Part shown: positions 42,701 through 50,816 of the stretch, in pieces | Position numbering within the stretch: the stretch's first letter is position 1 | Layout of the letters: each line of letters opens with the position of its first letter | Source of the DNA: JAKAXS01 sp041940525 | Lineage (GTDB): Bacteria > Pseudomonadota > Alphaproteobacteria > Rhizobiales > Hyphomicrobiaceae | Assembly: GCA_041940525.1 (NCBI GenBank) | Contig: JBGTSB010000016.1 | Location: 1-54,442 of the forward strand | Direction: 5' to 3' | Length of the DNA stretch: 54,442 nucleotides | The notes under the pieces: model-generated | The model's database searches: none | Told to the model about the DNA's origin: nothing | The model's input: only the letters and a program-made list of their open reading frames with translations | Program-made: the position numbers and the translations under genes

Positions 42701-43617
42701 GAACCGCTCTCCTGTTCGTCAGCAGCGCGCTGCCGTGGCTCGTCCGTCGCCATCCGGCTGCCGTAGAACACGACTGGGCGTTCGTCATCGGTCAAGACAG
42801 TCACAACGCGCTCGTCGTTATCCTGATGCAGCTCCTGGCCCTCTAGACGGAAGTGGCGCAGAACACCACCGAAGGCTTTTTCCAAATTCGTCTGCGTGAA
42901 TGTCGTGCCCGTGGGACCGGCGGCCAGAACCGTCTTGCGGATTAGAACGACGTGATCGCAGAAGTCCGGCACGCTGCCGAGGTTGTGCGTGGAGACGAGG
43001 ACGAGATGCCCCTGGGCTTTCAGCTGCTGCAGCAGCTCGATGATCGCACCTTCCGTTTTGACGTCGACGCCGGTGAAAGGCTCATCAAGAAGTAGGATCG
43101 ACCCTTCCTGTGCCATGGCTCGCGCCAGGAACACGCGCTTGCGTTGCCCGCCAGAAAGCTCGCCGATCTGCCGGCGCCGGAAGTCGAGCATCCCGACGCG
43201 CTCCAATGCCTCGTCAGCCTTCTCCCGGTCCAGGCGTGAGGGCCGCCGCAAAAAGCCCATGTGCCCGTAGCGGCCCATCATCACCACGTCATCGACGAGC
43301 ACGGGGAAGTTCCAGTCCACCTCTTCCGACTGCGGGACGTAAGCAACGAGGTTGCGCTTTTGCGCTTCGCGCGGCGGCATCCCAGAAATGAGGATCTCGC
43401 CGGCGGATGGCTTGAGAAAGCCCATGATGGCCTTGAACAGGGTCGACTTGCCGGAGCCATTGACACCGACAAGCCCGCAGATCGTACCTGAGTTTAGAGA
43501 AAACGAGGCATCTTGAAGCGCGACCGTGCCGTTGGGATAGGCGACCGTGACGTCCTTCACGGAAATGGACGAGCTGGCGGCGCGCAGCGCGGCGTCTGTC
43601 TTGTTGGCGATGCTCAA
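42697..43617 (-). CDS. Metal ABC transporter ATP-binding protein
   Basis: A 306-residue ATPase. Walker A is GVNGSGKSTLFKA, the Q-loop lies in VAYVPQSEEVDWNFPV, the ABC signature is LSGGQRKRVFLARAMAQ, Walker B LLLDEPFTGVDVKTE and the H-loop STHNLG. The EEVDWNFPVLV stretch after the Q-loop is typical of Mn/Fe-type (MntA/SitB) ATPases. The C-terminal ~40 residues after AFGGVLRHFRLEG extend beyond the core domain and are charged. It couples to the two permeases downstream and overlaps the binding-protein gene. Confidence 0.95.
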   Translation of the reverse strand: MSIANKTDAALRAASSSISVKDVTVAYPNGTVALQDASFSLNSGTICGLVGVNGSGKSTLFKAIMGFLKPSAGEILISGMPPREAQKRNLVAYVPQSEEVDWNFPVLVDDVVMMGRYGHMGFLRRPSRLDREKADEALERVGMLDFRRRQIGELSGGQRKRVFLARAMAQEGSILLLDEPFTGVDVKTEGAIIELLQQLKAQGHLVLVSTHNLGSVPDFCDHVVLIRKTVLAAGPTGTTFTQTNLEKAFGGVLRHFRLEGQELHQDNDERVVTVLTDDERPVVFYGSRMATDEPRQRAADEQESGS

Positions 43618-44537
43618 GTTCCGAAGCCTTTTGCAATAGTCCCGGCGGTCACTTCCAAGAGCTTGAGATAGGAAGGCACGGGACCGTTTTCAGCACTCAG
43701 GCTGTCAACGTAAAGAATGCCCCCATAGTTCGCACCTGTCTCCTTGGCAACCTGCCGCGCCGGCTTATCCGAAACGGTACTTTCGCTGAACACGACCGGG
43801 ATCTGTTGCTCGCGCACGGTATCGATGACGGTCCTGATCTGCTGCGGTGTGCCTTGCGAGTCCGCGTTGATCGGCCACAAGAACAGCTCTTTCAGGCCAT
43901 AGTCGCGCGCCAGATAGCTGAATGCACCCTCGCTGGAAACAAGCCAGCGCTTGCCTTCCGGAATGGCCGCGAGACGCTCGCGCACAGGTTTATCAATGGC
44001 CTTGATCTTTTCCGCGTACGCCGCCGCGTTCTTGGCATAGGTCTTGGCATTGTCCGGATCATACTTGCTCAACGCCTTGCGGATGTTCTCGACGTAGATC
44101 AGCGCGTTGCTCGGCGACATCCAGGCGTGAGGATTCGGCTTCCCATCGTAGGGACCGCCAGAGATGCCCATCGGCTCAATACCTTCGGTCACGGTGACAC
44201 CCGGCACATCGGTCAAGTTCTGGAAGAACTTTTCAAACCATCGCTCCAGGTTCATGCCGTTCCAAAGGATCAGGCCGGCCGACTGGGCCTTCACGATATC
44301 GCCTGGCGTCGGCTGGTAATCGTGGATCTCAGCACCCGGTTTGGTGATCGACTCAACGACTGCCGCGTCCCCCGCTACGTTCTGAGCGATGTCTTGGATC
44401 ACGGTAAAGGTAGTAACGACCTTGAACGGCTTGCCGTTTTCGGCCAGGGCAAGCCCTGGTGCTAGCACAGTAAAGATAAGAGCTGTGAAGCTAGCCACTG
44501 GGGCCAAGTATCTGCTCGACAGATGTCTCGCTCGCAT
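43614..44537 (-). CDS. Metal-binding protein of the ABC importer, Mn/Fe class
   Basis: A 307-residue periplasmic cluster A-I binding protein. The signal peptide ends LALAENG at about residue 30. The four expected metal ligands are visible: His in AEIHDYQPTPGD, His in KPNPHAWMSPSNA, Glu in VSSEGAFSYLA and Asp in LYVDSLSAENG. The zinc-type His-rich loop is missing, and the Glu ligand is the pattern of Mn/Fe proteins such as SitA, MntC and PsaA. The ATG at 44537 has GGAGA 5 bp upstream; the longer TTG start is less likely. First gene of the four-gene operon, divergent from mntR. Confidence 0.93.
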   Translation of the reverse strand: MRARHLSSRYLAPVASFTALIFTVLAPGLALAENGKPFKVVTTFTVIQDIAQNVAGDAAVVESITKPGAEIHDYQPTPGDIVKAQSAGLILWNGMNLERWFEKFFQNLTDVPGVTVTEGIEPMGISGGPYDGKPNPHAWMSPSNALIYVENIRKALSKYDPDNAKTYAKNAAAYAEKIKAIDKPVRERLAAIPEGKRWLVSSEGAFSYLARDYGLKELFLWPINADSQGTPQQIRTVIDTVREQQIPVVFSESTVSDKPARQVAKETGANYGGILYVDSLSAENGPVPSYLKLLEVTAGTIAKGFGT

Positions 44538-44596
44538 AGTCGTCTCCAAAGGTGTGACAGGCTACTGACATAGCCGTTTTAGCATCCCCACGAATA

Positions 44597-44612
44597 GTTA
44601 GCCATGGCTAAC
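44597..44612. promoter_or_regulatory. Palindrome between the Mn importer and mntR: candidate MntR operator
   Basis: GTTAGCCATGGCTAAC is a perfect 16-bp palindrome in the 131-bp divergent gap, 60 bp from the binding-protein start and 57 bp from the mntR start. Its position and symmetry fit a homodimeric DtxR-family repressor acting on both promoters. The match to a known MntR box was not checked. Confidence 0.7.
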
Positions 44613-44668
44613 ATTGTTGTCAACGGCGAACTAAGCTATGATCTCCGGTGCGACACTTCGAGGAGCCC

Positions 44669-45109
44669 ATGACTGCAACAAACGAGACTGAGAGCGAGAT
44701 TGCCCGGCGGGCGGAGAGCTTCAAACGCGTCCGCGACGCGCATCAAACGGAGATGGCGGAAGACTATGTGGAGCTCATCGCTGACTTGATCGACATGAAA
44801 GGCGAGGCGCGCGTGGTGGATCTGGCCGGACTGCTCGGGGTGACCAAGCCCACGGTCAACAACGCCATCCAGCGGCTTCAGCGCGATGGGCTGGTCACGA
44901 GCGAGCCCTACCGTTCAATCTTCCTGACCGACAAAGGGCGCCAGCTCGCAAAAGCCTCCAAGGAGCGTCACGGTATTGTCCGGGAGGTACTCATAGCCCT
45001 AGGCGTGGATCCCATCACTGCCGACACGGACGCGGAGGGTATCGAGCATCACGTCAGCCCGGCAACCTTAAAAGCCTTCCGCAAGTTTCTGGCGTCGAGA
45101 AAGAAGTAG
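44669..45109 (+). CDS. mntR: Manganese-responsive regulator MntR (DtxR family)
   Basis: MntR binds DNA when loaded with Mn(II) and represses Mn uptake. The 146-residue protein has an N-terminal winged helix (VVDLAGLLGVTKPTVNNAI, RLQRDGLVTSEPYRSIFLT) and a dimerisation/metal domain. Metal ligands are apparent by comparison with Bacillus MntR: Asp and Glu in MAEDYVELIADL, His in SKERHGIVREVL, and Glu/Glu/His in DAEGIEHHVSP. It lacks the SH3-like third domain of DtxR/IdeR, as expected for the short MntR type. The ATG at 44669 follows GAGGAG; a GTG at 44648 is also in frame. It is divergent from the importer across a perfect palindrome. Confidence 0.93.
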   Translation: MTATNETESEIARRAESFKRVRDAHQTEMAEDYVELIADLIDMKGEARVVDLAGLLGVTKPTVNNAIQRLQRDGLVTSEPYRSIFLTDKGRQLAKASKERHGIVREVLIALGVDPITADTDAEGIEHHVSPATLKAFRKFLASRKK

Positions 45110-45158
45110 GATAGGCCGGTCTAGGACCAGACTGCCGCATCCGAGAAAGTGACAGCAT

Positions 45159-46238
45159 TTGACTCAATTCCAGCCCGTATGCCTGGCCGACTATGAGAAG
45201 GCCGCCCTGGCCGCTCTCCCGGCTGATCGTGCGGCATATCTGTTCGCTGGAGCCGCGGACGAGATAACCTGCGGCGCCAACCGCGATGCCTGGGATCGCC
45301 TAGGCATCGTACCCCGCGTGCTGCGAAAGGTCGCCGGCGGCAACACGAAAGTCAGTGTGTTGGGCCGCGAACTGGCGCATCCAATCCTCGTCGCGCCGAT
45401 GGCCTTTCAAAAGCTAGCGCATCCGGATGGCGAGGCCGCGACGGCGGCCGCGGCGGCAGCGCAAGAGGCGCTGATGGTCTTGAGCTGCCAATCCAGCACA
45501 ACCATCGAAGAGGTGTCTCGCGCCGGAGGCTCGGCCCGCTGGCTGCAAATTTACTTCCAGCCCAGCCGCGATGACACGTTGAAGCTCATCCGCCGCGCCG
45601 AGGCCGCCGGTTTCGAGGCGGTCGTCGTGACCTGCGACGCGCCGGTGACAGGGATCCGAAATGCTGAGCAGAAAGCGGGCTTCCAGCTGCCTCCGGACAT
45701 TCGGCCGGTGAACATGGAAGGTTTCAACCTGCCGCCGTTCCAGCCGTTGAACGAAGGAGAGAGCGTTGTTTTCGACCGGCTGACCACCTTCGCGGCCAGC
45801 TGGGACGATATTGCTTGGCTCAAGAAACAGACAACCTTGCCTATCGTTTTGAAAGGCCTGCTGTCACCCGCCGATGCAAAGCTGGCCATCGAGGCGGGCG
45901 CTTCCGGCGTCATTGTCTCCAACCACGGCGGCCGCACGCTCGACACCGCGATTGCTTCGATGGATGCGCTGCCGGATATCGCCGCCATAGCACGCCCCGC
46001 CGGGCTCAGCGTCCTTGTCGATGGTGGCATCATGCGCGGCACCGATGTTCTGAAGGCGCTCGCCCTGGGCGCGCACGCGGTCCTTTTAGGCCGCCCGATT
46101 CTGCATGGCCTGGCCGCAAAAGGCGCGCTGGGCGTCTCTCACGTCCTGCGCATTCTACGCGACGAATTCGAGGTGGCCATGGCTCTGGCTGGCTGCCGAA
46201 CGACAGCCGAAATCACGGAGGACATTGTGCGCCGCTAG
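45159..46238 (+). CDS. FMN-dependent alpha-hydroxy-acid oxidase
   Basis: A 359-residue enzyme of the glycolate/lactate oxidase family, which oxidises L-2-hydroxy acids with FMN. The TIM-barrel markers are VLGRELAHPILVAPMAFQKL, LSCQSSTTIEEVS, QIYFQPSRD, the catalytic His in VIVSNHGGRTLD, and LVDGGIMRGTDVLKALALG with LGRPILHGLA. The only fitting start is a TTG at 45159. It is between mntR and the piuC gene and shows no operon link with either. The substrate may be lactate, glycolate or another hydroxy acid; oxidase versus dehydrogenase activity cannot be decided. Confidence 0.9.
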   Translation: MTQFQPVCLADYEKAALAALPADRAAYLFAGAADEITCGANRDAWDRLGIVPRVLRKVAGGNTKVSVLGRELAHPILVAPMAFQKLAHPDGEAATAAAAAAQEALMVLSCQSSTTIEEVSRAGGSARWLQIYFQPSRDDTLKLIRRAEAAGFEAVVVTCDAPVTGIRNAEQKAGFQLPPDIRPVNMEGFNLPPFQPLNEGESVVFDRLTTFAASWDDIAWLKKQTTLPIVLKGLLSPADAKLAIEAGASGVIVSNHGGRTLDTAIASMDALPDIAAIARPAGLSVLVDGGIMRGTDVLKALALGAHAVLLGRPILHGLAAKGALGVSHVLRILRDEFEVAMALAGCRTTAEITEDIVRR

Positions 46239-46244
46239 TCCAGC

Positions 46245-46928
46245 TCAGGTCTCTGCCCAAGCGCGGATTAAGTTATGGTAGATGCCGGTCAGGCTAACGC
46301 AGCTTGAGTTGTTGGCGCCGCGTTCCGTCGCCAGTTCTTGAATGGTCTGGTCCAAATCAAACAGCAAAGAGCGGTGACTATCCTCGCGCACCATGCTCTG
46401 TAACCAAAAGAAAGACGCGATGCGTTCGCCACGCGTGATCTCTGTCACCCGGTGCAAACTGGTTGACGGATAAAGAACCGCGTCACCCGCTTCCAGCTTT
46501 ACTTCCTGCGTGCCGTACTGATCCTCGACGACCAGCTCGCCACCGTCATATTCGTCCGGTTCGCTCAAAAACACAGTACAAGACAAGTCAGTTCGAATGC
46601 GCGCGCCCGTCAATGGATCGACACGCAACGCATTGTCGACGTGCGTCCCGAAGAAGTGCCCCACGCCATAACGATTGAACATCGGAGGCAAAAACCGCAG
46701 AGGCAGCGCCGCCGACAGATAAAGCGGGTTTTGACTGATCGCGTTGAGAAGCTGCTGACCAAGAGAGACAGCCACCTCCGATGTTGGTGGAAGCTGCAGA
46801 TTGTTCTTGGTCGAGACGGCTTGCGTTCCCGCTGTTGAAGCCCCGTCAACCCATTCCGCCGCGCTCATCGTCTGGCGAAAGTGATCAACGGTTTCTTTGC
46901 TCAAGAGTTCTGGGATGCAAATCAGCAA
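46245..46928 (-). CDS. PKHD-type Fe(II)/2-oxoglutarate dioxygenase, PiuC/YbiX family
   Basis: A 227-residue iron/2-oxoglutarate dioxygenase. The facial triad is visible: His and Asp in FFGTHVDNALR, His in YPSTSLHRVTEITRGERI, with the 2-oxoglutarate-binding Arg in the last motif. The start MLICIPELLSKE is characteristic of PiuC/YbiX; the start codon is TTG at 46928, with GGAGA 10 bp upstream. PiuC genes usually neighbour catechol-siderophore receptors (PiuA/Fiu) and are iron-regulated, and here the TonB receptor gene lies immediately upstream. The exact substrate of PiuC remains unsettled; modification of a siderophore or its receptor is a common proposal. Confidence 0.93.
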   Translation of the reverse strand: MLICIPELLSKETVDHFRQTMSAAEWVDGASTAGTQAVSTKNNLQLPPTSEVAVSLGQQLLNAISQNPLYLSAALPLRFLPPMFNRYGVGHFFGTHVDNALRVDPLTGARIRTDLSCTVFLSEPDEYDGGELVVEDQYGTQEVKLEAGDAVLYPSTSLHRVTEITRGERIASFFWLQSMVREDSHRSLLFDLDQTIQELATERGANNSSCVSLTGIYHNLIRAWAET

Positions 46929-46942
46929 GGGAATGAGATCTC

Positions 46943-46984
46943 CAAAAAATGACGAACCAGCGAAGCCTAAAGCCTCGCTGGTTC
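46943..46984 (-). terminator. Terminator between the TonB receptor and piuC
   Basis: On the minus strand, arms GAACCAGCGAGGC and GGCTTCGCTGGTTC pair with one mismatch around a tiny loop, followed by GTCATTTTTT. The T-tract ends just before the piuC ribosome-binding site, so it would cut read-through from the receptor gene into piuC. Confidence 0.82.
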
Positions 46985-47028
46985 TATGGGAAGACCAGGC
47001 GGCACGCCTGGCCCGTTTCTGATACGGC

Positions 47029-49455
47029 CTAGTACTTGAAGTTCAACGTCGCATAGCCGACGCGTCCAGGCGCGATGTAGACGAACGGTGATCCAGAACG
47101 GTAGCCACTATCGTAAACGACCTCATCGAAGATATTCTGCACGTTGAGCTGCAACTCGACATTCTCCGTGATGTCATATTCGGCCAGAAGGTCGAACCGC
47201 CAGGCTTCTGGCAACTTCTTGCCGTTGTCGGCCAGAGTTCCAAGCGCGATCGTGCCCTGGTAAGTGATCTGGCCGCCAATCGTTAGCCGCGGCGTGAGAT
47301 CATACTTCGCGAGCAAGCTCGCTGACCTATGCGCGAAGTTCGCGAGCTCTTTGCCAATGTCGTCCTCGTTGACGCTCTTAAGCACCTCGCTGTCCATCAG
47401 CACGATGCCGCCAAACAAGCTTAACCGGTCGGAAACCTTGCCGCCGACAGACGCTTCAAAGCCTCGCACACGATATTTGCCTGTATCGGTAATAACCGCG
47501 TTGGCACCCCTGCCTTGGTCTTCACGAGCATTATCCTTTTCAGTCTGGAACAAGGACGCGGTTACGAGAAGTTTGCGTTGGAACAATTCCCACTTTGTAC
47601 CGACTTCGTAGGCAATGTTCTCCTCCGGATCGAGCAGCACACCGCCGGTGTCCAAGCCGCCATAGGCAGCACTGCCTCCGCCCTCGATCTCCTGACCCAT
47701 GGGGTTTGAAGACGTCGCGACCGCCGCAAAAATGCTGCCGTTGGGTGCTGGTTTGTAGACTGCGCCAGCGTTCCAGTTGACCATGGTGTCTTGCCGCTGA
47801 AGCGGATCGCCATTGGTCGACGCCCGGTCGACTTCGTAATCGTCGATTCGGACGCCACCGTTGATACTGAACGAGTCCGAGAGCTTGATCGTATCAAGCA
47901 GGTAAACGCTTTTTGTCATGATGTTCGTGCGCGTGCGGTTGGTGCCTGGCACAGGAGGCGAAACACCGTCCCAACAACCGGCACCAACACCAGGCGCCAC
48001 TGGATTGAACAGGTTCAACTCACACGATGCCCGGCCGCCCATGAAGTCCTCGGAAATGAGTCCTTCATAGCCGCCCTTATTCACGCGCTCATCACTGAAC
48101 TCGACACCGGCGACCATGGTATGGCGCAGGCCGCCGGTCCTGAAGTTGGTCGTCAGGTCTGTCTGGTTTGCTATGATGTTGTTGACCTGATCGTTGGACT
48201 TGTACGAGACGCCGGCCAGCCAGTTGTTTGGATCCGGGTCTGACGTATCGGTCCCGCCTGGCGCACTCACGACATACTGGCTCTCCGTTCGCCCTCGGCG
48301 GAACGTGTTCGTGATCCACGTGCCTTCCGTCAGCTTCAACTGCCCAGTCAGCGTGAAGATATCCTGCTCGCCCTTCTGGAAATCGCGATTGGGAATGCCA
48401 TAGAAGTTGTTGCGGTCAAGTCCAGCTTCCGGCCAAGGCGCATTGATGTCGTTGTTATACGGCACGCCCCAGTCAGACAATTGGTCGAGATTGATGTGGT
48501 AGTAGTCCGCCGTCAGCGAGAAATTCCGCGTCGGCGTCCAGCGCGCGGCGAGTGCCCCACCCCAGCGGTCGTCGAAGACAAAATCACGGCCGGCAACATC
48601 CGCCTCCTGCCACATGCCGTTAGCACGGAACTGGAACGTCGGATCAATCACCTGGTTGATGTCGACCGTTGTGCGGATGGTCTCGTCGGTGCCAACCGTC
48701 ACCGAACCATTCTGGAAGTTCTGGTTCTGCGGTTTCTTCGTCACGATATTCAGCGCGCCACCGGTCGTGCCGCGCCCGCCGATCGAAGACGATGGACCTT
48801 TGAGAATTTCCACCTGCTCGGTCATGAAGGTTTCGCGAGACGTCGTGCCGGAGTCGCGAATGCCGTTGATGTAGGCGTCATTGTTGGCCTTGAAGCCGCG
48901 GATGTAGAGGTTGTCGCCGAACACCGCGCCGCCTTCACCATAGCCAAGCGTGATGCCTGGCGTTGTTCGCGCCAAGTCACGAACAGAGGTCGTCTGTGTA
49001 TCCTCGAGAACCTCTTTCGTCACCGTGGTGACGGTCTTGGGCGTATCGAGCAGAGGCTCGGTAAGCTTCGGATTGGCGGACTGGTTGACCTTGTATGGCG
49101 CGCCCGGCTCTGCGTACGGGTTGGCGCCGGCCACAGCCGGGTCGCTCACTATGATGCCGCCGCTAGGAAACGGTTCGGGCTGCGGTGCTGGCTGGTAGGC
49201 CGTCGCGGCCGGAGCGGTGTTCTTTTTTGCGGCTTTTTTCTTGGCTTTCTTCTTGGTCGTCTGAACCTCGATAGCCGGCAATTCCGTAGCGCCATCGCTC
49301 GTCTGCGCCAATGCGTGCGGTGACGCGCTCGCCGCTAGGCAAACAGCCGTCATCGCGCCGACGGAGCGCGTTTTCCAAGCATGATGTTCCAGATTCCGGG
49401 ACGAAGAACTCTGCTGCCGTCCTCGCAACGAGGACGGGCGTTTTACAATCGACAC
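47029..49455 (-). CDS. TonB-dependent siderophore receptor, Fiu/PiuA-like
   Basis: An 808-residue outer-membrane receptor for ferric siderophores, probably catecholates given the adjacent PiuC. In order: a signal region ending PHALAQ near residue 50, a TonB-box-like ELPAIEVQ, a Lys/Ala-rich periplasmic linker (TTKKKAKKKAAKKNTAPAA) then a Pro-rich stretch, the plug domain (about 130-260) with TPKTVTTVTKEVLED, LYIRGFKANND and VEILKGPSSSIGGRG, and a beta-barrel ending in YATLNFKY with the C-terminal aromatic. The Lys-rich linker ahead of the plug is unusual in charge. The start is GTG at 49455 with AGGGG 8 bp upstream. Length is normal for the group. Confidence 0.94.
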   Translation of the reverse strand: MSIVKRPSSLRGRQQSSSSRNLEHHAWKTRSVGAMTAVCLAASASPHALAQTSDGATELPAIEVQTTKKKAKKKAAKKNTAPAATAYQPAPQPEPFPSGGIIVSDPAVAGANPYAEPGAPYKVNQSANPKLTEPLLDTPKTVTTVTKEVLEDTQTTSVRDLARTTPGITLGYGEGGAVFGDNLYIRGFKANNDAYINGIRDSGTTSRETFMTEQVEILKGPSSSIGGRGTTGGALNIVTKKPQNQNFQNGSVTVGTDETIRTTVDINQVIDPTFQFRANGMWQEADVAGRDFVFDDRWGGALAARWTPTRNFSLTADYYHINLDQLSDWGVPYNNDINAPWPEAGLDRNNFYGIPNRDFQKGEQDIFTLTGQLKLTEGTWITNTFRRGRTESQYVVSAPGGTDTSDPDPNNWLAGVSYKSNDQVNNIIANQTDLTTNFRTGGLRHTMVAGVEFSDERVNKGGYEGLISEDFMGGRASCELNLFNPVAPGVGAGCWDGVSPPVPGTNRTRTNIMTKSVYLLDTIKLSDSFSINGGVRIDDYEVDRASTNGDPLQRQDTMVNWNAGAVYKPAPNGSIFAAVATSSNPMGQEIEGGGSAAYGGLDTGGVLLDPEENIAYEVGTKWELFQRKLLVTASLFQTEKDNAREDQGRGANAVITDTGKYRVRGFEASVGGKVSDRLSLFGGIVLMDSEVLKSVNEDDIGKELANFAHRSASLLAKYDLTPRLTIGGQITYQGTIALGTLADNGKKLPEAWRFDLLAEYDITENVELQLNVQNIFDEVVYDSGYRSGSPFVYIAPGRVGYATLNFKY

Positions 49456-49695
49456 TAATACTACCCCTACGAAATGTGCCGCCCTGCCGCAGCACCACCA
49501 AATTCAGAGCCTCGGGTCGCTGGGCCGTGATGACGTGGCTGCCTCGGATCTCGGATAGCAAAAAAATAAAATATACAAAGAAAGTCAAGAATAAGAATTG
49601 AATGTATAATCACCCGTGGCCAAATTGATACAAGCCAAACGCTAGTCTCGCATCTGGGCTTGCTGGAGAGAAGGTGAGGCTTGGCTTTGAGGCAA
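49456..49695. other. Promoter region of the TonB receptor gene
   Basis: 240 bp. The part at about 49556-49612 is strikingly AT-rich against the surrounding GC-rich DNA and is the likely promoter/operator. I looked for a Fur palindrome, a RirA TGA-N9-TCA box and an Irr box, and found no clean match; TGA-N8-TCA in GAATGTATAATCAC is one base short of the RirA spacing. Confidence 0.5.
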
Positions 49696-49902
49696 TTAGA
49701 CCCGACGACGTTGCTGGCTGAGGCGCCAGGCTTTCGCTTGCCAGCTCTCTAAGGTCTGCTCAAGCGCGCGCCGCACGAATATGTCGTGGTCTGGTGAGGC
49801 GCGAACAGAGCCGGGCTGCTGCAGCTGGCTCAACGCCCGCTCCAGTTCAGAAATGCGTTGCTCGCACTTTGCCAAGGATATTTTGTCTTGCAACGTCCGC
49901 AT
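49696..49902 (-). CDS. Small hypothetical coiled-coil protein
   Basis: A 68-residue protein beginning MRTLQDKISLAKCEQRISELERALSQ: a short amphipathic helix with leucine/isoleucine heptads, followed by a charged C-terminal half (ALEQTLESWQAKAWRLSQQ). No family recognised and no clear Shine-Dalgarno. A FixK/FNR-type box centred about 40 bp upstream of its ATG gives some support that it is an expressed, oxygen-regulated small protein. Confidence 0.5.
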   Translation of the reverse strand: MRTLQDKISLAKCEQRISELERALSQLQQPGSVRASPDHDIFVRRALEQTLESWQAKAWRLSQQRRRV

Positions 49903-49935
49903 ACTGGCAGATTACGAATTGCCGGACGCGGTGCT

Positions 49936-49949
49936 TTGACATGCGTCAA
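49936..49949. promoter_or_regulatory. FixK/FNR-type box upstream of the Crp/Fnr gene
   Basis: TTGACATGCGTCAA fits TTGA-N6-TCAA with full symmetry (TTGAC / GTCAA). It lies 122 bp before the regulator ATG and about 34 bp before the divergent small gene, so it could control either, including autoregulation. Confidence 0.75.
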
Positions 49950-50071
49950 CCCGGCCGCCGCTTTGGGCCGCTTGTTACAATTTTACACAATTCTACACAA
50001 AGCTAGCACAGCCGGCTTGCACGAGCCCCTTAAACCCAAATCCAACAGACACCACGCCGTTGGAGGACGCC

Positions 50072-50737
50072 ATGCTCGGACCAGCCGTTAGCGAAACACT
50101 TTACCCATTTCCCGCCGCTCCCTTGCGCGGAGAGCCAATGGGCTACGCCAAGTTTCGCAGCTTGAAGACGAAGGAGCATGTCTTCTGCGAAGGAGATCCG
50201 CGAAGCCATGTCTTCCAGGTCGAGTCCGGTGCTGTCGCGCTCTACAAGACGCTCAACGATGGCCGCCGCCAGATCGTCGATTTTGCCTATCCCGGTGATC
50301 TCATCGGCCTGGGCGCGTTGGACGAGCATGTCTTGAGCGCGCAAACGACCTGCGAAACTAGGGTGCGAGTCTACTCGGCGTCTGCGCTCGAACGTCAGGC
50401 GGAAGAAGACGCGGGCCTCGCTCTGCGCCTCTATAAGTCGGTATCGCGCGAACTGACGGCATCTCGCGACCTGCTCGTGAGCGTTGGCCAGCGCACCGCT
50501 ATCGAGCGAATTGCGCTGTTCCTATTGCTGTTGCATCGGCGGCAGGGCAAGGACAAGCAGGATCTGCGCCTTGACATGCTGCGCAGTGATATCGCTGACA
50601 TGCTCGGCCTAACGATTGAAACCGTCAGCCGCAATCTCACTAAGATGCGCAATGCTGGCGTGATCGACATTCTGCGCTCTGGCAATGTCGTCCGCATCTG
50701 CGATATGCCCCGCCTGCGTGCCATGGCTGGTGAATGA
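50072..50737 (+). CDS. Crp/Fnr-family transcriptional regulator, FixK-like
   Basis: A 221-residue regulator. A cyclic-nucleotide-binding-type beta-roll (about 25-130) includes FCEGDPRSHVFQVESGAVALYK and VDFAYPGDLIGLG. The HTH domain follows, with RSDIADMLGLTIETVSRNL, the FNR-type recognition helix (E..SR). FNR-like iron-sulfur ligands are missing: the N-terminus has no Cys cluster, only isolated Cys in FCEGD, TTCETR and RICDM. It is therefore of the FixK/cluster-less kind and probably controlled by its own expression. The ATG at 50072 has GGAGG 5 bp upstream. A matching TTGA-N6-TCAA box lies upstream and others stand before ccoN. Confidence 0.9.
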   Translation: MLGPAVSETLYPFPAAPLRGEPMGYAKFRSLKTKEHVFCEGDPRSHVFQVESGAVALYKTLNDGRRQIVDFAYPGDLIGLGALDEHVLSAQTTCETRVRVYSASALERQAEEDAGLALRLYKSVSRELTASRDLLVSVGQRTAIERIALFLLLLHRRQGKDKQDLRLDMLRSDIADMLGLTIETVSRNLTKMRNAGVIDILRSGNVVRICDMPRLRAMAGE

Positions 50738-50816
50738 CGGCACTTTTCCGTAGACGCTCCCCGGGCCACTGACGTATGGGTGCCAAGGAATGGCGGACGA
50801 CGCGGAAAAGGTAGGC

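Noticed and set aside
49556..49612. Fur, RirA or Irr box before the siderophore receptor
   Set aside because: The AT-rich stretch is suggestive, but no element matches the remembered consensus with correct spacing.
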